Below, one piece after another: positions 36,901 to 49,300 of a stretch of DNA of 64,000 nt. The notes beneath the pieces are model-generated. The model did no database searches. It saw nothing but the letters and a program-made list of their open reading frames with translations, and was not told the origin of the DNA. The DNA is from Tribonema minus. Taxonomy: Eukaryota; Sar; Xanthophyceae; Tribonematales; Tribonemataceae. Position 1 is the first letter of the stretch, and each line of letters begins with the position of its first letter. Made by a program: the position numbers and the translations under genes. The stretch spans positions 186,001 to 250,000 of the forward strand of contig JAFCMP010000078.1 in NCBI GenBank assembly GCA_017506865.1, written 5' to 3'.

Positions 36901-39900
36901 TGACAACGATGCGCGCGTGCACACACATACATTCACCAAGTACTCGTCCGTGACGGCTTTTGCACTATAAAACAGCATTGTCAACATCATCTGCCACCGC
37001 AGGGACAGAAAATGACAGCCATTTGATTAGAAAAGGGATAGTCCACTCACAGCGAGTACCACACCGATGAACCCTGATAAAAGAGAAAGCATACTGCTCA
37101 GGCACCTTGATGTGATATGCCGACTTTTATGCCGACTTTTGTTGTTGCGATATGATAGGCTAGGCTATCATCACCAGCGGCCTGCAACTGCTGCAGTGCA
37201 GGCCACCCTGTACCGATGCTATGATCATAAGCACCGCGCGCGCACCACAGTGTTCACGTATCATGTCTATAATACGCCGGACCTTCGTTGCTAAAGTCAC
37301 CGCAACACTGCAACAATTGCTGCTCAGGGCTTGAGGTCATGATGATATGGCTTCGTCATCAGTCAAACGCACTAGATGACAGCATCTACAAGCATAATGG
37401 AACTGCTACTGGCGTCTATTGCAGGAATCCAGGCTCCTGGAAATAATGCTGCGGGCTCCTCTGAGATCGCAAGTAATGCAAACCGCCGTAAACTTCAATA
37501 TGTGAACTTGAAGTAGTACACCGCAGGAGCAGAAGCTGGACGGCAGGGAGCAGCTGCAGCAGCAACTGCTGCTACTGTACTGTTGCTGTGTATGTACATA
37601 CGTGTGCCTTCTCTATTGCGTCAGCTCGAGCCAGTTGTGCGCACCATGGTCTGTCACATGTGTGAAGATCTCATGTGCCAAGCGATGTGCAGCGCAATAC
37701 GCCCGAAACGGCCACTTATGACTATGGCGTGACTCTCTCCCTTGTCAGTAGCATGCTCTCACAATGGAAATATTTCCTACCCAACCTAATAGCAAGCATG
37801 ACATCATCATTGTGGAGGCCAACTTCAACATTGAACATCAAGGCCGCTGACCTTTTGGGGGGCCCCGGAAAGCTGGCAGCGCCGTACGTCCAGAAGAAAC
37901 CCTCCTCCTCCTCCTCTTCATGAAGATCTCTGCCGCCTTCGCCCTGCAAATACCCCCCGTGCTCCCTCATGCCCTCCACTTCCCCTTCCAACGGCTCCTC
38001 GCCCGCCTGAGCATAGGCCTGTTTGTAGCCCGCGGGCGCTGCCTGCATTTACAGTTGTGATGGTGTGCAGTACGCAGGTATATATATAAATAAGCGTGTG
38101 TACTAGCGCAAGCAGCATGGCATATGGCGATGGGCGTATTTGAATCCTGGGGTGTGGGCATCATCCAGGCTATTGTCGGCACTTGCCAGCGGCAGACACA
38201 CAGACGATTTTGGTGCTTTGCAGAGTGGTTAGTAAGCGCTGTTGCCTCTCATGTTATTTGGCAGTGTCACACTTCTGTCGTGAAACAACTTAACAGGGAA
38301 AACGTAGCAACTACACTGCACCTTGTAAACTTCAACAAACAAGTTTGACAGAACCAAACCACACTGGCCTTCCCGAGCAGTTGCGCGTTCACTCAAAGCG
38401 TAGCTACGCATGTGGCACGTTGCTTGAAGCCATCTTCGACTTCAACTTACTGCTTGCCCGTCCTGGCTGCTGCCATACACGCCTGCGCTAGAGCCGCTCG
38501 CCCCCCTGCCCCCCCCTCCCGGCACAAACTCTGCAGCGCTCGGCTTGAGGTCGCTGATCTCCGCTGAGCCCTGCCCCGCCGCTATCCCCGGCACAAACTC
38601 CGCCGCGTGCACCTTGAGCATGCTGCTGCCGCCGCCGCTGCCGCCGCTAATCGATGCTGCTGCCATTGCCGCAGCCAGGTCCTGCTGCTGCTGCTGGGCG
38701 CCTGATGCGTGTTGCCGCTGCTGCTGCTGCTGGAGCAGCGCAGGGAAATCAGCGCTGGAAATGGGGTGGCCGGGCTGCGCGTTTGGAGGCACAGGTGCCG
38801 GTGCTGCGCCGTAGGCACTGGTGCGTAAGCCGGCCTGCTGCCATGCCTGACAAGCGCATGATGAGCACGAACATATACTATACTTTCCATGCCCTTGAGA
38901 GAGTGCTTCAACCCATGCGTAAGCATCAGTGGTATTGGAGGCTCGATCGCATGTGGTGGTTTGTGAGACTACAGCACTGCAAAGGGGCCATGGCTCTCTG
39001 GTACATTCTGTAGCAGTGATGCATGCCCGCCTGATGCCATGCCCGGCAAGCGCACGATGAGCACGCATGTGGACTTTTTTTGATGACCTTGGGCGCTACC
39101 TCATGCGACAGATGCATGCTCTTGGCAGGTGAATGCGAGGGGCCAGGTCCTGCGGCTATGCAAGTGATTGCAACGCCCACTGCACTCAGTTGCATCGCGC
39201 CAGCAGCACCATGATGTGTCTACATGCGCCGTGCCAGAATGTCGCGCGTGCGCACGCCTGCATTCAGAGTTGAAGTTTGCACCAACTGTGGGGAAAGCGA
39301 CCGTCTTGTCGTGCTGACACGTCGTGCCGTGGGTTTTTGCTTGTAGGGCTGATATCCAGAGTGACGGTGCTTGCTGCCTGGCCTACAAGCGGTCAACGCT
39401 ACCAGTAGCTGTGCTAGATAGCTTGCCTGCTGACCGTTGCCTTGTCAATGCCGCCAGCAGTAGCGTACTCGACGGGCTGATGCACAGGTAAGGCGTGTTG
39501 TGATGTTTCCCTCCATTCACGTGTCGTTTCAGAGACAAGAAGCGTACACAACATAATCGTGGTCTACATCGTCTGTCCCTACCAGCTCCTCTTTGCCTCT
39601 AGTGTATCACATGTTCTCCGTGCAGACCGTGGCATTGGCATAAATTGCAGCCTATGGTGTGTGTCTCACCATCTGCTGGGGCTGGAAGGGAAGGCTGCCG
39701 CCTGCCTGGTGCTCTGCTGCCTGTGCCTCGTACTGCTGCTGCTGCTGCTGCTTCATGTGTTGCTGCCCCCCCCATGCCTGCTGCCTCAATTGCTGCCGGG
39801 GAATATGGTAGAGTTGAGGATGCTATTGTTATTGCAGTGATTATGAGCTCGAACAGCGCCGGCATTTGCCCGCACCTGCCATCATGTGCTGCCGCTGCTG

Positions 39901-40278
39901 AACAAAACCTTTTGTAGGGCAACAGATTCACTATTCCTGATTGCTGGCTAATCACGCTGACTTCGAACAGACCGCCACCCAATGGACATACGAGACAGCA
40001 AAGTTCACGTGCTGTCAGCAAGATCGCAGCACCAGTTGATGATTCAATGCAGTGTACTCTGGCCCAGCACGATCGTCAGCGGCGCATGCAGCAGCAGATT
40101 CAGCTAATTCGAACGCTGCCATAAAGACGATGAGCTCCAAGCATCACGCATGCTGCTGTCTAACGTCGTGAACATGCGTCTGCCTTCGCAGAACGAGGCA
40201 GAGGATCTGGTTGAGATTTGGTCACATGCTCACCGCCCTGTTTGCACCGGAGGGGCCCCCGGGCCCTTGATGGTACAT
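27466..40278 (-). CDS. PAN3: PAN3, regulatory subunit of the PAN2-PAN3 poly(A) deadenylase
   Basis: Pseudokinase scaffold that recruits PAN2 to poly(A)-binding protein. Fourteen exons with unbroken phase: 40278-40234 (start uncertain; exon may extend to 40338), 39792-39670, 38846-38451, 38042-37852, 35943-35827, 34747-34663, 33910-33823, 32727-32607, 32024-31952, 31473-31239, 29704-29524, 28820-28655, 28221-28063, 27567-27466, giving ~693 residues. The N-terminal part is Gln-rich and has two PAM2-like motifs (LKVHAAEFVPG, LKPSAAEFVPG) for PABP. Next come FYAIYPLD and DGLPYALRRFEG (pseudokinase N-lobe), HPGLVQLKEAF, FFVEDYHPRAETL, LPEGLLWSIGCQLLSA and RINWAGV (C-lobe). The C-terminal knob reads NERPD, [40 protein letters not shown] and YEDIKRCLEEAF. 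No N-terminal CCCH zinc finger was found; further 5' exons up to 42.6 kb are possible. Confidence 0.94.
29391..29540 (-). repeat. Repeated donor region of a PAN3 exon
   Basis: CCTGTGGAGCAC, the reverse complement of the exon end and donor at 29524 (GTGCTCCACAG|G), recurs at about 29391 and 29471 amid ACATACATAC-rich intron sequence. Confidence 0.75.
29697..29960 (-). repeat. Duplicated acceptor region of a PAN3 exon
   Basis: GGGGCGCCTGAAG..GAGGGG..GCACGCAGGGGGTTTG..GAGAG and the following ~100 bases occur twice, at 29697 and about 29841. The second copy contains a run of more than 20 G. Confidence 0.85.
35720..35900 (-). repeat. Duplicated 3' end of a PAN3 exon
   Basis: GAGCCTCTCATCGCTGGGCG and GCAGCTGTCTCATCATGT at 35727-35763 copy the exon segment 35844-35881 (coding MMRQLPPSDERL on the minus strand) about 115 bp into the downstream intron. 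Confidence 0.88.
36407..36438 (-). repeat. Interstitial CCCTAA tract
   Basis: Five near-perfect CCCTAA units inside a PAN3 intron. Confidence 0.93.
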
Positions 40279-40529
40279 GGCTCCTGATCCATACGCTCTC
40301 GCCTCCGCCCTCCAAGCAGCGCTGCTTTCCTGTGTGTGCTGCAGCAACAACTTCACTCGTGCGAGAAGAGAGGTTTGGCTGTCACTAATAGCAAGGATCT
40401 GGAAATCAAGACACCAAGTCATGAACCAAGTAGACAGATCTGCAGACATAGACATCAATATATGCTGCACAAGAATTTGCATGATTGCAAAAAGGGGGTC
40501 TTTGTAGACCCAGAAACCTCGCAAGTTGG

Positions 40530-42862
40530 CGAAACCTCAAGTGGAGCAAGACGTGCGTTCAGTGTTTGTGTGTTTGCATGGGGCACTCTGAGTTACTGGG
40601 GTGTGTCAGCCCAAGCAGTCAGCAGCGCGCATTGGCCCCAAAGCAACAGGAACAGCATGTGACAGCAGAAAACGGCAAGGCTCGGAAATTGACACTGTTA
40701 CCTACCATAGTAGCAGCTGCACCCAGGCATCTCAGCAGCACCACAGCGTCGACACCACAGGTGCAACGTCACCATGCGCACAGTGCGTGGCACCATGCAC
40801 GGAACCATACTTCAAAGTACTTGGCAAAATACAACAAAGGATACACATTCATCGATTACATCAGAGGACCCCTACTTACATTTATGATGCTCCAACTCAA
40901 CAATACACTTTTTCTATCTGCGTTACTGGAAGCCACCTGTGGATGGCTAGCGCAATGCTAATCGTAAATGCTTGCATTCACAGTGATTCACCACTTCCAC
41001 AGTTCAAATGGCATCACAAACTTAAAGTGTATTGAATTAACCTGTCTGCTTTGAGATGTGGCATGTCACATCACTTACCGCATAAATGCACCCAGTTAGA
41101 CATGGCAAACTTCTTTGGAATTGATGGTGTTGAAAAACACCAGGGGGTACATGTCATGCATTGGGGGTTCGGATCAATCGCTTGCATGCAGGCAGTGTAG
41201 ACTTGGCTTAACGTGAGCAAAGTGAGTGTGAATGCAGGAGGTTCTTGAGTGCGTGTCATTGTGGCAGCTGCTCGTGTGCAGCTGTAATGTGAGACGCTCA
41301 CACTGTCTGGCGTTATGCACTTCGACCTCAAACCACGCTTGAACTGCTACCCTTCCTCAATTCAATTGTCAGTTTCCAAGTACCCGGTCTCAAGCCCAAG
41401 GCTCTGTTGCTCTATCATGGCCTGAAGCCCGGCCTCCCTTGCAAATAAACACAGGGCGTGAAGCAGCTCATCAGCTTCACGCATGCATGTGTACAAATAC
41501 AAATATTAAGGTGCTGGACTGGCAACGTGTGTCTGTTCCAGGGTGAACGTGAAGAGACAACATCGTGCGCACCTGGCTGAGCCTGCTTCAAATATTGCAC
41601 TTTAGATTGTGACGGAGTTGAGCACCAAGAGCACTTGCTGGCGCTTCCCACGAAGCCTCCGTGGGCGCTTGGGGAAGGGGTACGCATACTGTGGCAACGG
41701 CCGCTTTTACCATTTGTGCTTGCGGCGCTGGCAGCAGCAGCAGTTTGATCCATGGTGCCTGCGGTGGCGACAGTGAAGGCGACGGCAACTGGCAGCAGCA
41801 CTGTGACTTCAGCCGCGCATTACCGAGCATTAGCGGTAGCAGCGCTTGCACGTGCATGATAAATCAATGGTAGAGTTATAGCGCCCAGTGGCACACCTGA
41901 TACTCCGGGCACGGATCAGTGAGCGCCTGCCTCTATCAGCAGGCACAGCTGCTGTCAGCAAGGCAAAGCATTTTAGAAGCCTTACTGCTATTGCCGCCCT
42001 CGGTCAGCACGTACCCGTGGTCTGACCTAGAAGCCGTAATCATGCCCAAGAAATCGTAAAAGCAGATCGTGGGCTTCTTGCACACATATGATCCAATGAT
42101 CCAATGGCCACAGCGGCAACAGTGGTGACCTGATTCGTAGGAAAGCTCCAGCACCAATACTGAATATTCGGCGATAGTCCTATGCTGTTGTTGCTGCCTT
42201 CAGGTACACCGGATTCGAGGCCCGCGTGCGCATGAAACGCTGCGGAGTCAGCGAGCATGGCAACGTCCGGTGAACTGCTGATCTACAGGCATAAAAAAAA
42301 GCCCCCCACAGCCAAGGGATCGTTGCTTCTGGCGCGATACAGCTCAGAAAATTAGCCCAGGGTGCCGCAGTCCGCAGGCAACAACAACCTTTTCATAGGT
42401 CAGCGAGAAGACCTCGTTCTAGTGCAGGGCACAGCAGCCGCGGTGTGGTGCGAGCAGCTCTGGTTATGGAGAGTTCGCCACAATCACCTTGAAGTTTCAG
42501 GCCTCCATGATCTGGGTCCCATAGGCTGGTCAAATGAATGAAAGACACACCAGCAGGTGCAGCCCATGGCTGGAACCACTGCCTTCGAACCAACCTGGAC
42601 CGCTTGACTGCAACGTAGCACGCACTATCACGGGCGTGTGACCGGGTACGCTTTAAGCGCGAGCCGTTGACAATTGGCGCCTAAATCTGGGTTGTTCACC
42701 ACGAGCACGACAGCACGGAGCACACCAAAGCCTCCTTGGAAGCTTGACGTGGAAGGTAGTGTGCACTCGGCGGCGGCGAAGGCGGCCTGCCGCACGCGGT
42801 GGCGAAAACGGTTGCTGGGTCTGGAGCACCCGTTGGTGCAAATCGACACACAGGGCAGACGC
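40530..42862. other. Divergent spacer between PAN3 and the RING gene
   Basis: No exon could be assigned. On the minus strand, 41936-42157 reads a Cys/His-rich stretch (HCCRCGHWIIGSYVCKKPTI) that looks protein-like. It is not recognised and is not joined to PAN3 by any splice I could confirm. The region should contain both promoters and perhaps further 5' exons of PAN3. Confidence 0.45.
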
Positions 42863-44850
42863 ATGGCTGAGTGTGTAGTCATAGCCGCCATCTTAGTGGC
42901 CTCGTTCTCTTTCGCCTCGGTGTCAGTGTATGGAGCTGCGCACGCTGCCGATTGCTATTTCAGACGTCGTCGAGAGGTGAGTGGGATGACGCATATGTCT
43001 AGGTCTGAACCTATTAGTCTATCGAAGTAGAGCATGTTTTGCTGTACGTTAGCGCTGAACACCAGGTGCACAGCTGTATCCACTTACATTGCCGTCTAGT
43101 TATGGTCTTATCATTCTCCGAAGCACCTTGCACTGACCTGCGCACGTACCTATCACCAAGTTTATTCTCCACCATATAGCGCCTTTCCAACTCTTCGTGC
43201 TTTGTGCTGTCATGTTGCTGTCGTGTTCATGTTGGCTGCAGCGATACGGTGTGCGAGACCTGTTCCTTCCCTTCACAGTACCAGCGCGCAATGCTTCCTC
43301 AAAAGTTACCTCCGATCGCAGCAGCGACATGAGCAGAACCGCTCGTGGCAGCAGCTTTCGGCAACGACTAGCACGCAGACTCAAGAAGCTTAGGGTTAGG
43401 ATTACACCCTTGAAGCGGTTCAAGCGGAAAAAGACAGAGCCATATAAATTGAAGCCCGTTGAGGTGCTGCCGGATGGGAGCTTCAAAGTATATGGGTGCC
43501 TTCCCTACGATGACGTCTGCACCATCTGTTTGGATCCGGTGAAGGTGAGGCATGTATCGAGACAAGGCAATGCAGAAGGTCAACATTTCCGCACAATGCA
43601 TTAACGTTATTGTTATGTGGCAGCGGATGGGCACTATAATTAGATTTCCAAAGCATGGGTTGTTTGCTTGAAGTTGTTGGCAGTTGGCATTGCAGTTGAC
43701 ATGCAACTGCCGTAACTTCAACATGCCAATGAGAGTCAGCGCAATTGCTCCACTACACAGGCCAGCGCGCACGAGCTCCATGAATCGTTGCGCACCAGAA
43801 TTGAGATGCGGTGTGCCAACCACTGCGGTATCCTTGTAGTACCACCAGCCGCTCTGCAGCCACCGTCCTCTACAAGGCTTCGTTGGTCACACATTTCATG
43901 TGCTCAGCGTGGCCAACAACGACATCAACGGCGTCGTATGCATACGCCAGAAGCACCACACTTCCCAACCCTTCAAATATCCCTTCCTCCGTCCCTACAC
44001 GGCGCCTTGCTCACTTGAAGTTGATAACTTGAAGTTGTCCGCTTTGCCGTCTCAAAGTTGCTGCAACCCCATGACCGCGCCGCACAGCGCCGCAGGAGGG
44101 CAACAAGATGGCGCTCATCGCGTCATTACACCCCTCGCTGTGTTCACTTGAAGTTGCCCTCTTGAAGTTGCCCACTGCCGTCTCACACAGGCCACTGTCG
44201 TCATCGCGCCACGCCGCAGGAGGGCGACAAGATGGCGCTCCTCGCATCCCTACACCTCGCCGTGCTGACTTGAAGTTTAACACTTGAAGTTTCCAGTCAC
44301 ACTTGAAGTTTTTACTGTGCGCCGCAGGAGGGCGACAAAAAATGTCGCTCCTCGCCTGCCGCCACGCCATGCTGACTTGAAGTTTTCAACTTGAAGTGCT
44401 CCACTTGCCATCTCACACACAAAAGTGTGCTACATACCCCATCCCTGCGTCGCGTCACAGGAGGGCGACAAGATGGCGCTCCTCGCCTGCCGCCACGCCA
44501 TGCACCTCACGTGCGTGCGCCCGTGGCTCGCGTCCCACGACACGTGCCCCGTCTGCAAGATCGACCTGCACGATGTGCACACGCGCGCGCGCCGCGCCCT
44601 GTCGCAACGCTCAACCACACCCTGGAACCACGGCGACAGGGACGACGCCGCGGCGGAGGCGGCGCTGGCGCTTGTCGCCGCATTCTCAGACTCAGACTCA
44701 GACTCGCGGGAGGGGCAGTTGAGCGCTGACATGTCGCTGCTGGAGGGCGTGGCAGCGATCAGCGGGCAGGGCTGCGGCGGCGGTGGCGGCGGGGGGAGGG
44801 AAGGGGCGTGCGCACGGCAGCGGCGGCAGTCCACGCTGCCTCTGTCGTGA
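42863..44850 (+). CDS. Membrane-anchored RING-H2 zinc-finger protein (putative E3 ubiquitin ligase)
   Basis: Exons 42863-42976, 43242-43544 and 44461-44850, all phase 0, give 268 residues. A single N-terminal membrane segment (VVIAAILVASFSFASVSVYG) is followed by a basic linker (RRLKKLRVRITPLKRFKRKK). A canonical RING-H2 finger follows: C131-x2-C134-x14-C149-x-H151-x2-H154-x2-C157-x10-C168-x2-C171, with the conserved Trp161 that contacts E2 enzymes. The finger is split by the second intron between DPVK and EGDK. The tail is acidic, then Gly-rich (SDSDSDSREG; poly-Gly). The layout of TM then RING-H2 resembles ATL-type ligases. The substrate is unknown. The ATG is the first in its frame, but the frame is open upstream, so a 5' exon is possible. 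TGTAA at ~44883 may be the poly(A) signal. Confidence 0.87.
44080..44490 (+). repeat. Four tandem copies of the RING exon-3 acceptor region
   Basis: CAGGAGGGCGACAAGATGGC, the acceptor and start of exon 3, appears with its junction at 44095, 44220, 44328 and 44461 (spacings 125, 108, 133). TTGAAGT motifs lie between the copies. The first three are decoys: a transcript entering at them would run into intron with stops. Confidence 0.93.
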
Positions 44851-46374
44851 AGCCTTGCCTTAGGGTTTGAGGGATGGTCTATTGTAACACCGCCCGGTGT
44901 GGGGTTTGTTTGCGATGACTGGGCGCAGCTCTCGCCACAACCGGCGGGGGGGTGGGGGGCGGGGGGGATGGCGCATGCGATTAGAGAGGGGGGGGGGGGG
45001 GGGGGGGGGCAGCTTGCTTTGCTTCCCTCCTCTTTGTTAGCCTACCTTCCCCCTTCTTGGCCTGCCTGGATGTTGATTGGGTAAGAGTGAGCCTCTGCGC
45101 CTTGCGCATACCCTGCATTTTATGGGATTCCTCCCCCCTGTCTCCCCTATATGACTAATCCGGGATCACATGCTCGGCGGTAGAGCGAATGCCTCTTCAC
45201 ATTTAGTCCGGTGCCCCTTCCTACCAGAGCTGTAGGTGCCCCATACCAGCACAAGCTCACGCCCCCTTGTTACCCCTTCATGTTCTCCCCCCACACTTAC
45301 ACCATCCGCATGTTGATTTATTCAGGGGGCGATCCAAAGCTGTACGCTGACCTGGTTCAAAGAATGGGGGGTGCACGAGGTCCTCTGAGTCAGACTCTGA
45401 GTCAGGATTGCAAGTGCTGTAAAGCCACCGGCGGCAGTTCCCTGCCTTTTTTAATTGTGAGAAAGCGTGTGCTAGTGCTGGTAAGTGTTGTTGCGTGACA
45501 GTCCATTTAGGACGTTACAAACCAGGTGATGGCAAGCCCAAGTGGCGCAATTCAGAGTGAATCAGTCTGCAAACAACACACAACTGGGGTTGCGCACTGC
45601 CAGGTGGCCTCGCCACGTGAACAGCAGCAGCAGTCCAGACCAATGTCATTCCAAGATGTTACAACATGTGAATGTAACGCGGCAGACCTATTTTTGCGTG
45701 CTTGTTTTACTGCAAAATGCTCGATGTGCAGCATGCGCAATCGCGTGTTTCCGCATTGCATCCTGTGATGGTAGCATGCCCTAGTGTTTGGACAAATCTG
45801 CTTGCGCATGTGTGTATGCATGAGCATGCTTCGCCATCATGAAGTATTATTGCCAACCATCCTCACGAAGGCACCCAGTGGAAGCCAGTTGGGCACTGGA
45901 GCCTACTGCGTCAGTCAGAAGAGAGGGCATTGTCGCACTTTGCATCAAAATCAAGATTAGGAAACAACTACCTACACAACACACTACTCAGAGCCAACAA
46001 TGTCATGCCAGCATTGACGATCTGATGCGTGAACTGAGCATCAGCAGCACACTCCTCATTGTACTGAAACGCCACTCACGCTGGGGGTTCAGAGATTTTT
46101 GATCATCTTTCCAAGACTTGCCAATGACTCCGCAAGCAAGCAACAAGCAAAACTGCAAGCATGCACAAGAGTCACGTCCACCTCTGCCATGCATTGTCCC
46201 GACTGTAGGCACACAATGCACAGCACATCTACAGCAGCAACAGAAGAGTTGAGCACTGCCACCCCCCCCCCCCTCCTCCCCCCCCCTCATTGCGAATTTT
46301 GCAAATGCCACTTCCCCACTGCTGCTGCTGCACGGCTGATGTCGATATACGCTGAACGGCATACGCAGCTGCCA
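44851..46374. other. Convergent spacer between the RING gene and RPN5
   Basis: No exon is recognised. It contains a run of about 22 G (~44989-45009) and a C-rich tract (46261-46287). Confidence 0.55.
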
Positions 46375-49300
46375 TCACGCCTTGACGTTTCCAGCGAGCA
46401 TGGTCTCCTTGTTGATGAGGTGCGTGGTGTGCTCAAGCAGCCGCAGCAGCGAGCTGAGGTCGCTGTTCCAACTGCTGAGCACTTCCTCGGATGGCTGGGG
46501 CTGCGCACAATAGAGGAGTGAGATGCGAGAAATGGAAGGAAGCGGGTGACGAGTTGAAACGCCGTTAAGATCCTAGCGCTGTAGATGTGCGGATTTAAGG
46601 AGCACTGCGAGTCTCACATCAAACACCAGGGGCTGCACGCAGACGAGGAAATGATTGCGGAGTTGAAATGCCGTCCCAAACCCAGTTGTGTGTTGTAAGG
46701 TTTGCTCTTTTTTTTGTGAGCGCTATTTTTTGGGTTTGAGTTTCACAGCAAACACATCGTCTCTGGAACCAAAGTAGAGAAGCAACAGATTTCTGACTTT
46801 TCAGCACGTCTTGCGGCCGCTGGCCTGCAAAACACAACGCGAAGGTGCACAACAGCGCCGTCACGTGTTCACCATGAACATAGCTCTATTGCGGTCAACA
46901 GTGTGGCAATAATGGGAAATTGCAAACATGGACATGGCTTAAGTGCAGCGAGTGTCAACAGGCAAACAAACGCACGCACGCTGCACCAGGCAGGGTCATG
47001 TACAATGGACGGTGACCCCAACCTAACCCTAACCCTAACCCTAACCCTGAATGGCTCAGGGCGCACGACCTGCTATGGCTATGCAAAGAGCCGCACGAGG
47101 CTGGGCTGACCCTCAATTCAAACCCCAAATCTAAACCTAGCGAGTTGCCTGGTGCCTGTGTCGCACGCGACAGACACAGCACAACGCCACAAGCAGTTTC
47201 ATGCCGGTGACAGCGTAGTTGTGAAGCTGATCAATGGCAAGCGCTGCTGAGATTGGGCAACCAGGGCGACGTCAACGTGCCGGCAGCATGCCACTTCTTG
47301 AAGCGCCTAGATTCCATCTTTGAGAACTAACAACTAAAATGACCCACCAGACTCAGTGAGGTACAGCCTGGCAAGCGGCACCAAAGTGAGTCCAATGAAG
47401 TGAGTCACTGAGTCAATTGGGTCCATGAGAATGAGTCCAATGCCGCGATGATGGCCGCCTACAAGAGAACCAACGAACTTCGTTAGGCAGCTCTCTTCGT
47501 AACAGCGGTCACCGGAGGGTGCACCTGAACATCCACACTTTGCGCTTCTATATACATGCATACCTTGGAGAAGGAGATGATCCCCTCGGGCCGGTTGATG
47601 CGCGCATACAGCGTGCCGTCGCTCACCTGCATATAAGCCACACCAGCAAAGAAAGCACATCAGTATCGTTGAAACTAGATAACCCTACCCCAGCCCTGAC
47701 CGTAACCGTTGCCCAAATTTGACCCTAAACCTAACCCTGACCGTAAGTGAATGACTGTGCCAGAGAGAAACGTGCAACATCAGGCTGCTCAAGCAGAATT
47801 CAGCAAGGTGTGGGAGTCTCCTGTGTGACAGGGCGGACATATTTCATGTGGCTGGTGGCCACGCAGTTGTAATACAGCACTTGGCAACACATGGCATAGG
47901 TTTCAATCAAACGAAAGTCTGGCACTCTGCAGCCTTGACACCACACTGGGTGACACATGTGATGGATGCCGATGCGCACATGTACGTGCCGATAGCGTTT
48001 GGGTCATAAGGCTTGACAAACTACAGTACACACGGCCCGCCACTTCATGTCACCACTCACTGGCCCTTGCCCTCTTGCCCTGATTCTTAACCCTAACCCT
48101 ATATTTATATCGCACATGTTCACATGCACACACCATGGTGCTGAGCGACCGCTCTCTGGTACTGCATGTTGGCCATGTGCATACATGCACCACATGATAC
48201 TGGCTCTATGGTGCTATATATGAACCATGTATATACATGCACACCATGGATCTGAGCTCAATGGCGCTATATAGAAGTATAGACCATTTCCATGCACACC
48301 ATGGTGCTGAGCTCTGTGGTACCATGTAGGCCATGTATGTACATACATACGTACACACCTGTTGCATGTCTATATATATATACCATGTGCATACATACCA
48401 TGGTGCTGAGCGCGACCGCTCTGTGGTGCTATATATATACCATGTATGTACATACATACATGCACACCTGCTACATGTGTATATATATATGCAGCATGTA
48501 CATACATACATACCATGGTGCTGAGCGACCGCTCTGTGGTGCCTTCGTCCAGGCCCAGAAGCGTCGCGAGCCTTGCGGTCCGAATCTGCTTGTAGTACTT
48601 GGCAGCCACGCGGATGTTGTGCTGAACAACGCGCGTGTGAAGGTCCTTCAGCCATTGCTCCAACTGCCACAACACACGGTAGCAAGTTGAGGTGGAAGGT
48701 GGGGGTGGGGTTAGAATTGAGACAGGATTAGGGTTGAAACGTTCTATGTAGAACCATTGCTCAACCTGCCGCAACACATGAAAGCATCTAAAAGTACCAT
48801 TTACAGTTATAAGCTCAATTCAGCCTGCAGGTAGGAGGAAAGTGCACAAGATGCTGACGGCTGGAACAGTCGCGAGCAGCGACAACAGCCGCAGGCAGAG
48901 TTGCTGTTTACACACACACACACACAGACACACACAACACACACACACACAAGCCGCACTCAGCAGCAACAATCAATCAACATGCTGGCAGCGGGTGCTC
49001 CCAGGCAGAGGAGGCCCCTCATAATGGCCCTGGCACAAGCGCCTGCAGCTGTCGCAATTGTCGAGGTCCCTCAGGGGCCGTGCAAGGCACTGTACAACAA
49101 AAGGTGGTAGGAGACGAGACAGTTGACGTGCCCTGCACCGGCTTCATGTTGAAAAAGGGCAGCACCATGGGTTGCTCAAACTACATGCCGCAGACCTCCG
49201 TGCAGGCAAGCTCGGGGTCCTCCCAGTGAGATGGGGCATGCAGTTCTAGCATCCAATGGTGCTTTCCTTTTGCACCATGTGGCCTGTGTAGGGCACGTCA

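Noticed and set aside
48902..48952. CA-repeat block considered as a CRISPR or satellite array
   Set aside because: It is a simple dinucleotide repeat with no spacers.
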